A DNA stretch of 64,000 nt from Bosea sp. 685 (GCF_031884435.1 NZ_CP134779.1:186001-250000); one strand, 5' to 3'. Positions 45,020 through 53,929 are shown, counted from the stretch's first letter. Numbers and translations are program-made. Notes: generated from the sequence alone by a model not told the origin.

Positions 45020-46115
45020 GGTTTGCCCGGCGCAGGAGAAGCCAGAGGAAGAACGGTGCACCGACCGCGGCGGTGACGATGCCGATGGGCAGTTCCGCCG
45101 GCGCCACGATCAGGCGCGCGGCGATGTCGGCCCCGACCAGCAGGGTCGCGCCGCCAAGCGCCGAAAGCGGCAGCAGCAGGCGGTGGTCCGGCCCGATGGC
45201 GAGCCGGATCAGATGCGGCACGACGATGCCGACGAAACCGATGACGCCGGCTGTGGCGACGCTTGCGCCGACGGCGAGCGCAACGAGCAGGATGGCGAGC
45301 CCCTTGATGCGCTGCACCGGCAGGCCGAGATGATAGGCCTCCGCCTCGCCCAGCATCAGGGCGTTGAGCCCGCGCGCGAGCAACGGCACGGCGAAGAGCA
45401 GGGGCAGCACGATCGGCGCGACGATGACGAGCTTGGCCCAGCTTGCGCCGCCGAGACTGCCGAGCGACCAGAAGGTCAGGTCGCGCAATTGCCGGTCGTC
45501 CGAGATGAAGGCGAGCAGGCCGGTGAGTGAGCCCGCGAGCGCGCCGAGCGCGACGCCGGCGAGCAGCATGGTCGCGACCGAGGTGCGGCCCTGGCGTGTC
45601 GCGATCAGATAGAGCGCCAATGTCGAGACCAGGCCACCGCAGAAGGCGCCGACGGGCAGGGCGGCGAAGGGCAGTTTGAAGCCGGTGCCGGCAAGCAGGC
45701 GGTCGCCCAGGACGATGGTCGTCGCGGCGGCGAGCCCCGCTCCGGCGGAGACGCCGACGAGGCCGGGATCGGCGAGTGGATTGCGGAACAGGCCCTGCAT
45801 CAGCGCGCCTGAGATGGCGAGCGCCGCGCCGATCAGCATGGCGAGCAGCACGCGGGGCAGGCGGATGTTGAGCACGACCAGCGCGTCGCGCCCGGTGAGC
45901 AATTCGTCCTGGCCGGAGAGCTTTGCCATCAGGATCTCGGCAACGCGGGCCGGCGCGATCTGGACCGCGCCCTGGCCGGTCGCGACGATGGCGAGCACGA
46001 GGCAGAGCAAGGTCACGCCGACGACCGCAAGCACCGCCTGTCGCCTCCGGCCGGCCGCGAAGGCTGCAAGCGACGACAAGGCGGCGAGCTCGCCGGGGCG
46101 GGCGGCAAGCGTCAT
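45006..46115 (-). CDS. hmuU: FecCD-type haem permease HmuU
   Basis: 369 residues with about nine TM helices. LNIRLPRVLLAMLIGAALAISGALMQGLFRNPLADPGLVGVSAGAG is the signature of iron/haem/B12 permeases (quoted in part: RNPLADPGLVGVSAGAG). Its context between HmuT and HmuV sets the substrate as haem. It overlaps HmuT by 4 bp. Confidence 0.92.
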   Translation of the reverse strand: MTLAARPGELAALSSLAAFAAGRRRQAVLAVVGVTLLCLVLAIVATGQGAVQIAPARVAEILMAKLSGQDELLTGRDALVVLNIRLPRVLLAMLIGAALAISGALMQGLFRNPLADPGLVGVSAGAGLAAATTIVLGDRLLAGTGFKLPFAALPVGAFCGGLVSTLALYLIATRQGRTSVATMLLAGVALGALAGSLTGLLAFISDDRQLRDLTFWSLGSLGGASWAKLVIVAPIVLPLLFAVPLLARGLNALMLGEAEAYHLGLPVQRIKGLAILLVALAVGASVATAGVIGFVGIVVPHLIRLAIGPDHRLLLPLSALGGATLLVGADIAARLIVAPAELPIGIVTAAVGAPFFLWLLLRRANHVDL

Positions 46116-47068
46116 GGTGCAGCCGCCGTCTTCAGCGGCGGGATCGCGACGTTGGGATAGAGCGCGGCCATGAGGTCGCGGGCGGCCGCCGGTGTGCGCG
46201 GGCCGAAGCCGAGCAGATAGAGGCCGTCCATGACGATATGGGCGCGCTGCGCCGCCGCCGGCGTCTGCGAGAAGGCGGGCAAGGCGAACAGTGCCTCGGT
46301 TGCCGTGTCGTGGTTGCCGCTATTGCGCATCATCAGGATGGCGTCGGGCGCGGCGGCGATGATCGCCTCGTCGGTCATCGGCTTGTAGCCCTCGACCGCC
46401 GCCGCTGCATTGATGCCGCCGGCGAGATCGATGATCGCGTCCGCCGAACTGTTGCGCCCGCCGACCATCGTGCGGCCATTCTGCAATGAGAGCACGAAGA
46501 GCACGCGGCGCTTGGCGGGCAAAGCCGTGCGCAGCGTCGCCAGTTCGTCGAAGCGCGCCTTGGTCTGCGCCGCGAGCCGGCGCGCGGGCTCGACCGCGCC
46601 GGCGACGGCGCCGATCGCCTCGATCTTGGTGACGACACCGTCGGCGCTCATGTCGTCGGGAATTCGCGCAAGGCGCACGCCGGCCTCATTCAGCAGCGAG
46701 ATCGCATCCGGCGGGCCGGCGCTGGTGATCGCCATGACGAGCGAGGGCTTGAGCGAGAGCACGCCTTCCGCCGAGAGGGCCCGGACATAGCCGATATTGG
46801 GCTTGTCCTTCAGCGCCTCGGCCGGGAACTGGCTGGTCGAGTCGACGCCCACAAGCCTGTCCTGGAGACCCAGCGCATAGAGCACCTCGGTGATCACGCC
46901 GCCGGCGGCGACGATGCGCTCGGGCGTCTGCGCGAAGCTGCGCGTGACGAAGGAGGCGGGGCTGGTCAGATCGATGGCGGCGATCAGCGTCAAGGCGAGA
47001 GCTGCACCGAGTTCGCGCCGATTGACGCGGCGAGCCGCCGGGGCGAGCAGGGCGTTGCGGCCGACCAT
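46112..47068 (-). CDS. hmuT: Haem periplasmic binding protein HmuT
   Basis: 318 residues. A signal peptide with RRVNRRELG before the hydrophobic part suggests possible Tat use. The helical-backbone binding-protein fold is shown by ERIVAAGGVITEVLYALG, RLVGVDSTSQFP and NIGYVRALSAEGVLSLKPSLV. The Tyr in GYVRAL is the haem-ligand position of HmuT/PhuT proteins. No outer-membrane receptor or TonB lies in the window. Confidence 0.92.
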   Translation of the reverse strand: MVGRNALLAPAARRVNRRELGAALALTLIAAIDLTSPASFVTRSFAQTPERIVAAGGVITEVLYALGLQDRLVGVDSTSQFPAEALKDKPNIGYVRALSAEGVLSLKPSLVMAITSAGPPDAISLLNEAGVRLARIPDDMSADGVVTKIEAIGAVAGAVEPARRLAAQTKARFDELATLRTALPAKRRVLFVLSLQNGRTMVGGRNSSADAIIDLAGGINAAAAVEGYKPMTDEAIIAAAPDAILMMRNSGNHDTATEALFALPAFSQTPAAAQRAHIVMDGLYLLGFGPRTPAAARDLMAALYPNVAIPPLKTAAAP

Positions 47069-47386
47069 GAGATCTTCTCCGTCCTGTGTTGATTGCCTCG
47101 CACTAGCATTCGAGACAAGTATTCGTTCTTTTTAATTCGTCTAATTTGGATTATGTTTCGGCATTGTTGACGGAGATATTCGGTTTTACTACAGAGGGTC
47201 AAGAGTGGCGCGCCGGGCACGGTGACCGCTGAACGCTTGTCGGCGAGGCGCATCCGGCGTCAGCCAGCCAGTCGTCGTTGTTCTGGATTCGAGACTGGTG
47301 CTGTGTCTTTCATGCTGTACTCATGCGCATCGCGGCTTTCCTTCCCGGGCTTCGCGTCGACCATGGTTCGGACGGCTTGATCGGGC
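47069..47386. other. Divergent haem-locus promoter region
   Basis: 318 bp between hmuT and the VOC gene. The 47105-47165 part is strikingly AT-rich (TTTTTAATTCGTCTAATTTG), as expected of an iron-responsive promoter. I cannot point to a clean Irr, RirA or Fur box. Confidence 0.5.
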
Positions 47387-47920
47387 ATGAGCGAAATCGA
47401 CTCCTCCGTTCCACGGCCAGGTGAATGCGTCGCGCCGGTCCTGCCGATGCGGGACATCGACGTGACGGCTGCGTTCTACGAGGCGCTCGGCTTCACGCGG
47501 CAGCGCCGCTATGATCGCAACTATCTCGTGATCGCCTCGGGTTGGATGGAGCTGCATTTCTTCCAGCATCCCGAATGCGATCCGCTGACGTCCATTGCCG
47601 GCGCGTTCATCCGCGTCGACGATGTCGATGCCGTCACAGCAGGCTTTGCCGCGCTTGTCCCTGCCGATCCGCGCGGTACGCCGCGCTTCCTGCCCGCCGT
47701 GGTGAAACCCTGGGGCATGAAGCAGGCAATTCTTGTCGATCCGGACGGCAATCTCGTTCAGTTCGGCACGCTGGAGCTGTTTCCGATCCAATCGGATCGT
47801 TCAACAGCTCCAGCTCTTTGTGTCAGCGCGTTGTCTTCACGCGAACCGGTCTCCACTTCGCTCGAAAACGCTCCATCAGAACCACCCAAACCAGCTCACC
47901 CGCCAGCCAAGTCAGGATAA
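47387..47920 (+). CDS. VOC family (bleomycin-resistance-type) protein with repeat-derived tail
   Basis: 177 residues. The VOC domain (about 10-128) begins CVAPVLPMRDIDVTAAFYEALGF and has MELHFFQHPE and AILVDPDGNLVQFG, the metal Glu/His positions of the fold. From residue 128 the frame runs through a genomic palindromic repeat (47773-47874), giving about 49 unrelated residues (for example RSTAPALCVSALSSREPV). Family members are usually 120-130 residues, so the tail is extra. It is followed after 5 bp by the monooxygenase gene. Confidence 0.82.
   Translation: MSEIDSSVPRPGECVAPVLPMRDIDVTAAFYEALGFTRQRRYDRNYLVIASGWMELHFFQHPECDPLTSIAGAFIRVDDVDAVTAGFAALVPADPRGTPRFLPAVVKPWGMKQAILVDPDGNLVQFGTLELFPIQSDRSTAPALCVSALSSREPVSTSLENAPSEPPKPAHPPAKSG
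47773..47874. repeat. GGATCGTTCAACAGCTCC repeat copy, inside a coding region
   Basis: The hairpin GGAGCTGTT/AACAGCTCC, with an inner CGATCC/GGATCG stem, is followed by GCGTTGTCTTCACGCGAACCGG and TTCGCTCGAAAACGCTCC. The same two-part unit occurs at 49307-49400. Here it is read in frame as the C-terminus of the VOC protein. Confidence 0.85.
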
Positions 47921-47925
47921 ATCCG

Positions 47926-48273
47926 ATGTTCATCGCCATGAACCGCTTCAAGGTCGTCAAGGGAGAGGAGGCCGCCTTCGAGACGATCTGGTCGTCGCGC
48001 AAGACACGCCTCGACGAGATGACGGGCTTCCTCGGCTTCCATCTGCTGAAGGGCCCGGAGAAGGAGGATCACACCCTCTATTCCTCGCATACCAGCTGGG
48101 CCTCGAAGGAGGATTTCACGGCCTGGACCAAATCCGAGCAGTTCCGTGAATCCCATCGCAATGCCGGCCTGCCGCGCGAGACGCCGATATATCTCGGTCA
48201 TCCCGAGTTCGAGGGCTTCGAGACGGTGCTGAGCGAAAGCAATCCGCATCGGCCTCGCCAGGCGGCCGAGTGA
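47926..48273 (+). CDS. Antibiotic-biosynthesis-monooxygenase-fold protein, likely haem-degrading (HmoA-like)
   Basis: 115 residues from ATG 47926. The ABM fold is shown by MFIAMNRFKVVKGEEAAFETIW, FLGFHLLKGPEKED and YSSHTSWASKEDFTAWTKSEQF-type segments; the NRF start and the Trp/His positions are as in HmoA/IsdG-type haem monooxygenases. The frame is open far upstream, but only this part is conserved-looking. Location between hmuTUV and hutX supports haem opening and iron release in the cytosol. Confidence 0.82.
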   Translation: MFIAMNRFKVVKGEEAAFETIWSSRKTRLDEMTGFLGFHLLKGPEKEDHTLYSSHTSWASKEDFTAWTKSEQFRESHRNAGLPRETPIYLGHPEFEGFETVLSESNPHRPRQAAE

Positions 48274-48284
48274 GGGGAGGCGGC

Positions 48285-48827
48285 ATGTCGATCTCGCAGG
48301 TGATCCCGCTGGCTGGCCAGGAACCGCCGGCAAACGACCCGATGGCGCGTGTCAGGCAGATGCTGGCGGCCAAGCCCGACGGCGTCATCGAGGCGATCGC
48401 CCGCGAGGTCGGCGTGCCGACGCTTGCCGTGCTGGAGGAGACGCCACTGGGGCAGCGGACGGCGATCGCGCCCGAGCGCTTCGAGGCGCTCTGGCAGGAG
48501 CTCTCGAACTGGGGGAGCGTGCTCTTCATCGTCCACACGCCCGATATCGTGCTGGAATGCGAGGGTGCGCTGCCGGTCGGCTCCTTCGGCCATGGCTATT
48601 ACAACATCCATGGCGACAGCCCGATCGGCGGCCACATCAAGGCCGAGAATTGCCGCGCGATCTATCTGGTCGACCGGCTTTTCCACGGGCGCCGGTCCTG
48701 CTCGGTGCAGTTCTTCAACGGCGCGGGCGAGGCGATGTTCAAGGTCTTTGTCCGGCGCGATGCGAGCCGGGCTCTGATCGCCGAGCAGGTCACATTGTTC
48801 GAGGCGCTGAAGACCAGCTTCGGCTGA
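48285..48827 (+). CDS. hutX: Haem utilisation cytosolic carrier HutX
   Basis: 180 residues; GGGGAGG before ATG 48285 decides against the in-frame GTG at 48270. MLAAKPDGVIEAIAREVGVPTLAVLEETP and WGSVLFIVHTPDIVLECEG-type segments match HutX/HuvX. HGYYNIHG and FFNGAGEAMFKVFV are further hallmarks. HutX binds haem in the cytosol and passes it to a degrading enzyme, here probably the neighbour. Confidence 0.9.
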   Translation: MSISQVIPLAGQEPPANDPMARVRQMLAAKPDGVIEAIAREVGVPTLAVLEETPLGQRTAIAPERFEALWQELSNWGSVLFIVHTPDIVLECEGALPVGSFGHGYYNIHGDSPIGGHIKAENCRAIYLVDRLFHGRRSCSVQFFNGAGEAMFKVFVRRDASRALIAEQVTLFEALKTSFG

Positions 48828-48921
48828 CAGCCGGCGAAGCGGCTGTTTAGCGTTTGGTAGGACATCCATGCCTTCCTCATGAGCTTGGTGTCGCAGCGGC
48901 CCCGATCGACCGGGGCCGCCA

Positions 48922-49164
48922 ATGAGGCGTCGCTGCTTGAGCAGATCGATCTTCGCCCTCGCGCTTGCGCTGTTCGCCTGGCCCATGCCGGCTAGCGCCT
49001 TTTGGCAGCGCTCGCATATCGGAGCCTGTAACGGGGCGCGTGACGCAGCCGAATGGAATCGGCTGCAATGCTGGATCTTCGCGCCGGTCTATGAGTGGCC
49101 CATCCCCGAGGCGCGGGTCGATGCGCGTTACTGGGGATACAGCGCGCCGCGCTGGCGCAAATAG
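48922..49164 (+). CDS. Small secreted protein of unknown function
   Basis: 80 residues. The signal peptide cleaves after PASA at about 26. The mature part is 54 residues, rich in Trp (five) with two Cys (IGACNGA, LQCWIF) that may pair, and ends YWGYSAPRWRK. No family is recognised. It lies after hutX and before a repeat cluster. Confidence 0.55.
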   Translation: MRRRCLSRSIFALALALFAWPMPASAFWQRSHIGACNGARDAAEWNRLQCWIFAPVYEWPIPEARVDARYWGYSAPRWRK

Positions 49165-49180
49165 GCCGCCGACTTCCCTC

Positions 49181-49400
49181 GATCACGTTTCTCGCATTCG
49201 GACGATGCCGTCCGAATGCGAGAAACGTGATCGATTCTAAAAGTTTAGAGCATTGCTCACGCGAAAAACCGGTCCCCACTTTTTCGCGCAATGCTCTCGG
49301 GCAATTTCCGATCCGGTTGGATCGTTCAATTGCTCCAGGCTATTATTTTAACGCGTTTTCTTCACGCGAACCGGTGTCCACTTCGCTCGAAAACGCTCTA
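49181..49400. repeat. Three-hairpin composite repeat
   Basis: Hairpin 1 is a perfect 24-bp stem (49181-49204 with 49209-49232, loop ATGC). Hairpin 2 pairs GAGCATTGC and CGCGAAAAA with TTTTTCGCG and GCAATGCTC. Hairpin 3 is GGCAATT/AATTGCTC around CGATCC/GGATCG, followed by the GCGTTTTCTTCACGCGAACCGG block. It fills the gap before the binding-protein gene. Parts recur at 30856, 26687 and 47773. Confidence 0.85.
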
Positions 49401-49494
49401 ACGTCCTGACGCTCGACCTGCGCGGCGAGGCATGGCACCGTGTTGGTATCCATTGCCGCGACCAGCGCGGCGCATGACGATCCTGGCGGTACGG

Positions 49495-50487
49495 ATGCAG
49501 CGTCGGTCCTTTCTCGGTGCTTTAGCGTCTCTCACTGCGGGCTTGGCGCCCCCGGGGGTCGAGGCGGCCGAGCGCGTGCGGCTTGCCGCCTTCATGATCG
49601 GCTTGCCGCTCGATCATCCGATCGTGCTGGCGCGCCTGGGCATCCTGAAGCGCCTGATGGTGCAGCGTGGCTGGATCGAAGGGCAGAATATTCGCTACCT
49701 CGTCCGCTCCTCAAACTCCGATCCGCAGACCCTGGCGACGACGGCGAGGGACCTGGTCGGCGAAACGCCCGACGTCATCGTCGCCGGCTCCAGCACCGAG
49801 ACGGCCGCCATCCTGGCCGCGACGCGCACGGTCCCGGTGTTGTTCTCGACGGCATCCGATCCGGTCGGGAGCGGTTTCGTACGTTCCCTGGAGCGCCCGG
49901 AAGGCAACGCGACCGGCTTCAGCAACAATGAGCCGTCAATGGCGGCGAAATGGGTCGACCTGCTGCGCGAGATCGCGCCCGGGACCGTGCGGATCGGCGC
50001 CATCTACAATCCGGTGTCCGCGGCTGCCGGAGGCGTGACCTATGTCGAGCATCTGCGCAGGAGCGCAAAAGAACTCGGGATGTCGCTGGTCAGCGCTCCG
50101 GTCTCGGCCCTGAGCGAGATCGAGCCCGCTCTCGCCGAACTCGCTGCACAACCGGGCACGGGGCTGTTTTTCCCGCCCGACAGCTTCACGTTCCGGAATG
50201 CCCGGGCGATCGCGTCGCTGGTGGCGAAATACCGGATGCCGACGATGTATCCTTACGAGACCTTCGTCGAAGCCGGCGGGCTGATGTCCTATACCGGAGG
50301 TCGCGATGAATCCGATCTGGTCATGGCGAGCTATATCGACCTGATCTTTCGTGGCGCGAACGTTGCCGAGCTCCCGGTCCAGTTCTCGCGCAGCTTCGAG
50401 CTGGTGATCAATGAGAAGGCGGCGATGGCGCTGGGCTTGACGATCCCGCTTTCGCTGCGCGTGCGCGCCTCGCGGATCGTGTCATGA
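49495..50487 (+). CDS. ABC_sub_bind periplasmic binding protein (TorT-like role)
   Basis: 330 residues. I choose ATG 49495 because MQRRSFLGALASLTAG then forms a compact Tat-type signal; ATG 49474 is the alternative. The mature protein has the two-lobed fold of the ABC_sub_bind family: DPQTLATTARDLVGETPDVIVAGSS, VPVLFSTASDPVGSGFV and AAKWVDLLREIAPG. No permease or ATPase is next to it. Its stop overlaps the hybrid kinase start by 4 bp, so it is more likely a ligand sensor feeding that kinase than a transporter part. Confidence 0.85.
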   Translation: MQRRSFLGALASLTAGLAPPGVEAAERVRLAAFMIGLPLDHPIVLARLGILKRLMVQRGWIEGQNIRYLVRSSNSDPQTLATTARDLVGETPDVIVAGSSTETAAILAATRTVPVLFSTASDPVGSGFVRSLERPEGNATGFSNNEPSMAAKWVDLLREIAPGTVRIGAIYNPVSAAAGGVTYVEHLRRSAKELGMSLVSAPVSALSEIEPALAELAAQPGTGLFFPPDSFTFRNARAIASLVAKYRMPTMYPYETFVEAGGLMSYTGGRDESDLVMASYIDLIFRGANVAELPVQFSRSFELVINEKAAMALGLTIPLSLRVRASRIVS

Positions 50488-53228
50488 GCGGGAGCGTCAG
50501 CGCGGCCAGGCGCGGGCCGCGCGGCGCGCTCGCCCGCAAATATGCGCTGTTCGTCGGCTTCGCGATCAGCCTCGCGCTCGGCATCAACGGCATCGTCGGC
50601 ACGATCTTCGCCTTTTCCGATCAGCGGGCGCTGGTGGCGCGTGTCCAGCAGGAGCAGGCGCAGGCGGCGGCGCAGCGCATTGGCGGATTTGTCGGCGATA
50701 TCGTGCGGCAGCTCGATTGGGTTTCGCTGAACAGCTCGGGTGCCCTTGCCCTCGAAGAGCTTCGTCTCGACGGGCTGCGCCTGCTGCGGCAGGCCCCGGC
50801 GATCCTCGATCTCAGGCGGACCGATGCCGAAGGGCGCGAATTGCTGGCCCTGTCGCGCACTGACCGCGACCGCATCGGCGCGGGGACAGATCTGTCCAGT
50901 GATCCGATCGTCCAAGCGGTCTTGGCCCAGGACAACTTCCGGAGCGGGGTCGAATTCCGGCGCGGCTCCGAGCCCTATCTGCTGCTGGGAAAACGCGTGA
51001 CCGAAGTGAACGCTGGCGTGGTCCTGGCAACGGTCAATCTGACCTTCATCAAAGAGCTCGTCTCGCAGATGAAGGTCGGCGTGGAAGGCCGGGCCTATGT
51101 CGTCGACCGTTCCGGCCGGCTGATCGCGCATCCCGATCTCCGCTTCGTCCTGAGAGGCACGAATCTGCTGCCGCTCCTGCAGGCCTATCCGCGGCCGGAC
51201 GTTCAAGGCGCGATGCTGCCCGGCAACAGCCTGTCGACCCGCGATATCGAGGGGCGGGCTGTCCTGTCGGTCGTCGCGCCCGTGCCGAATCTCGACTGGA
51301 GCGTCATCGTCGATCTGCCGCAAAGCGAGGCTTATGCGCCGATCTACGCTTCGATCCTGCGCTCGTTGATCATCCTCGCCGGGGCGCTGCTCGTCACCGT
51401 GGTGACCAGCATCCTGCTCAGCGGGCGCCTGGTCGCACCGGTCCGGGCGCTGACCGAAGGCGCTGCCCGGATCGGCGAGGGCCAGCTCGACGAGCGCATC
51501 GACATTCGCACCGGCGACGAGCTCCAGGAACTCGGCGACCAGTTCAACCTGATGGCTGAGCGTTTGCAGGAGAACCGGAGCATCCTGGAGGACAAGGTGT
51601 CCCAGCGCACGGCCGCCCTCGCCAAGGCGCTCGACCAGGCATCGGCCGGGCAGCGCGCCGCCGAACAGGCGCGCGAATTGGCCGAGGAGGCGACCAAAGC
51701 CAAATCACGCTTCCTGGCGGTGGTGGGTCACGACATCCGCACGCCCTTGTCGGGCGTGCTCGGCGTGCTCGAAATCCTCGACCGCAAGCGCATGAGCCAG
51801 CGCGACCGGCGGCTGGTCGAAATGGCGGCGACCTCCGGCGAGACGCTGATCGACCTCGCCAATGCGACGCTCGACCTCTCGCGACTGGAGGCAGGCACGG
51901 AGAGCCTGGAGAAGCGTGACTACGAGCCGGGGCCCCTGCTCGCTGCGGCCATTGCACTGATGCGGCCGGCAGCCGAGCGCAAGGGTCTCGCGCTCCGTCT
52001 CGACATCGAGCCCGTCGCCATGGCGAGGCTCAACGGCGATCCCGGCAAGATCAACCGGATCGTCCAGAATCTCCTGCGCAATGCGATCAGCTTCACCGAT
52101 GCCGGCGAGATCGAGATCGGCGCCGCCCTGGAGCCGGCCGACGACGCGTCCGGGCCGATGCTGGTGATCGCGGTGCACGATACCGGCATCGGCATCGATC
52201 CCGCCATGCAGCGCCGCATCTTCCAGGATTTCGTGCAGGTCGATCCCGACACCGGGCGGCGTTCCGGCGGGGTCGGTCTGGGCCTGGCGATCTGCACCAA
52301 GCTTGCAAACCTGATGGGTGGCTCGATTTCGGTCCTCAGCGAAGTCGGGGTCGGCAGCACCTTCTGGGTCAGGTTGCCGGCGGCAGCCGCGACGAGCGCT
52401 GCGCATGCGCCGCATGCGGAGACGGCCGAGACGCCGCTCGTCGTGCTCGTCGTTGATGACGAGCCCGTCACGCGGGAGGTGGCGCGGATCATGATCGCCA
52501 AGGCCGGGCACCGGGTGCTGACCGCCAGCTCCGGTGAGGCTGCGCTGGCGCTGCTGGCGTCGAAGCGCGTCGATCTCGTGCTGCTCGACATGCACATGAC
52601 CGGCATGGACGGCATTGAGACCGCGGCCGCGATCCGGGCCATCCCGGAGATCGCCTGCCCGGCGATCGTGGCGCTGACCGCCGATGTCTCGCCGGAGACG
52701 ATGCGCCGGCTTCTCGCAGCGGGCATGACTACGATCGTGCCCAAGCCCGCGACCTCCGCGGCCTTGCGGCAGGTGCTGACACGCAACGCGCGCAGGCCGG
52801 GCCGCCTGGCGAATGCGAGCCTGTCGCCGGACCACCCCGTCGACGACGCCTTCCTCGACGAGCAGGCGCTGCTGGTCGGAGCCGAACGCATGGGGCGGCT
52901 CGTCGCGCTGTTCCAGACGGTCTCGGGAGATATTCTGGAGCAGCTTGGCCGAGCGATCGAGCAGGGCGACCGCAAGGCGCTGGAGCGAGCGGCGCATCAG
53001 TTCGCGAGTTCGGCCAGTGCGCTGGGCCTAGGCCAGGCTGTGACCATCGCATCGGCGATCGAGGCTGAGGCGCGCATCGCATCCTTGCAGGTCATGGCGC
53101 AGGCGGTGGCCGATCTGGCGCGGGCGCGCGGCGAGGCGCTGGCGGCGCTCGCATTGCGAGGCGCGACGGCTGCCAAGGGCGTGTCGGAGGATCAGGCGTT
53201 ACGGTCGGCGAAGATACCGAGCTTGTAG
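50484..53228 (+). CDS. Hybrid sensor kinase with HAMP, receiver and Hpt domains (TorS-like)
   Basis: 914 residues. TM1 is at about 20-43, a Cache-like periplasmic domain at about 47-285, TM2 at about 290-312, and HAMP at about 313-365. HisKA has H416 in VVGHDIRTPLSG, and HATPase_c has NLLRNAISFT, DTGIGID and GVGLGLAI. The receiver acceptor is D702 (VLLDMHMTG) and the Hpt His is H838 (AAHQFASSA). The phosphorelay H-D-H then needs an external receiver, provided by the convergent regulator. The 3' ends of the two genes overlap by 37 bp. Confidence 0.93.
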   Translation: MSGSVSAARRGPRGALARKYALFVGFAISLALGINGIVGTIFAFSDQRALVARVQQEQAQAAAQRIGGFVGDIVRQLDWVSLNSSGALALEELRLDGLRLLRQAPAILDLRRTDAEGRELLALSRTDRDRIGAGTDLSSDPIVQAVLAQDNFRSGVEFRRGSEPYLLLGKRVTEVNAGVVLATVNLTFIKELVSQMKVGVEGRAYVVDRSGRLIAHPDLRFVLRGTNLLPLLQAYPRPDVQGAMLPGNSLSTRDIEGRAVLSVVAPVPNLDWSVIVDLPQSEAYAPIYASILRSLIILAGALLVTVVTSILLSGRLVAPVRALTEGAARIGEGQLDERIDIRTGDELQELGDQFNLMAERLQENRSILEDKVSQRTAALAKALDQASAGQRAAEQARELAEEATKAKSRFLAVVGHDIRTPLSGVLGVLEILDRKRMSQRDRRLVEMAATSGETLIDLANATLDLSRLEAGTESLEKRDYEPGPLLAAAIALMRPAAERKGLALRLDIEPVAMARLNGDPGKINRIVQNLLRNAISFTDAGEIEIGAALEPADDASGPMLVIAVHDTGIGIDPAMQRRIFQDFVQVDPDTGRRSGGVGLGLAICTKLANLMGGSISVLSEVGVGSTFWVRLPAAAATSAAHAPHAETAETPLVVLVVDDEPVTREVARIMIAKAGHRVLTASSGEAALALLASKRVDLVLLDMHMTGMDGIETAAAIRAIPEIACPAIVALTADVSPETMRRLLAAGMTTIVPKPATSAALRQVLTRNARRPGRLANASLSPDHPVDDAFLDEQALLVGAERMGRLVALFQTVSGDILEQLGRAIEQGDRKALERAAHQFASSASALGLGQAVTIASAIEAEARIASLQVMAQAVADLARARGEALAALALRGATAAKGVSEDQALRSAKIPSL

Positions 53229-53929
53229 CCGATGCCGCTGACGGTTGCGATCACCCCCGGATCGCCGGCTCCCGTCAGCTTGCGTCGCAGCCGCGCCACC
53301 AGCGCGTCGACGGTGCGGGCATCGACCTCGCCATGGCGGTTGCTGACGACCTCGATCAGGTAGTCGCGGCTGAGCGGCCGGCCATTGCTGTCGACGAGCG
53401 CGGCGAGCAGGTCGAACTCGCCCCGCGTCAGGCGGATCGGGTCGCCGTTGACCGTCGCCAGCTCGCGCCGCAGCAGGTCGATCATGAAGGGGCCGAAGGT
53501 GATCGTGGTGCTGCGCCGCGCCGTATCGCGCTCGATCTTGCGACGGCGCAGCAGCGAGCGCGTCCGCGCCAGCAGATCGCGCAGATTGACCGGCTTGGTG
53601 ACGTAGTGGTCGCCTGCGAGCTCGAGCCCGACGATTCGGTCGATGTCGGTGTCGCGGCGCGTGACGAAGATGATGCCCGCGTCGGAAAAGCCCTGCAGCT
53701 CCTTGGCGAGATCGAAACCGTCGCCATCGGGCAAAACGACATCGAGGAAGATCAGTTCGGGCTTGACCCGCCGCACCACCCTGCGCGCCTCGGCCACGCT
53801 CTCGGCCTCTTCGACCCTGAAGCCCTGGTCGGCGAAATAGCCCGAGATCATGGCGCGCGTTACCGGGTCGTCCTCGACGATGACGAGGCGTTCGCGGTTT
53901 GCCGCCGCAGTTTCGCTCGTCGCATTCAT
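53192..53929 (-). CDS. OmpR/TorR-type response regulator
   Basis: 245 residues. Receiver with acceptor D63 (FLDVVLPDGDG) and conserved K (YVTKPVNLRDLL); winged-helix domain with IRLTRGEFDLLAALV and VDALVARLRRKL. The order TorT-like, TorS-like, TorR-like, with TorR on the other strand, echoes the tor locus, but no TMAO reductase gene is seen. Opposing transcripts overlap at the 3' ends. Confidence 0.93.
   Translation of the reverse strand: MNATSETAAANRERLVIVEDDPVTRAMISGYFADQGFRVEEAESVAEARRVVRRVKPELIFLDVVLPDGDGFDLAKELQGFSDAGIIFVTRRDTDIDRIVGLELAGDHYVTKPVNLRDLLARTRSLLRRRKIERDTARRSTTITFGPFMIDLLRRELATVNGDPIRLTRGEFDLLAALVDSNGRPLSRDYLIEVVSNRHGEVDARTVDALVARLRRKLTGAGDPGVIATVSGIGYKLGIFADRNA

Noticed and set aside
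47069-47386. Irr, RirA or Fur box before hmuT
   Set aside because: AT-rich sequence is there but no convincing palindrome of the known kinds could be identified by eye.
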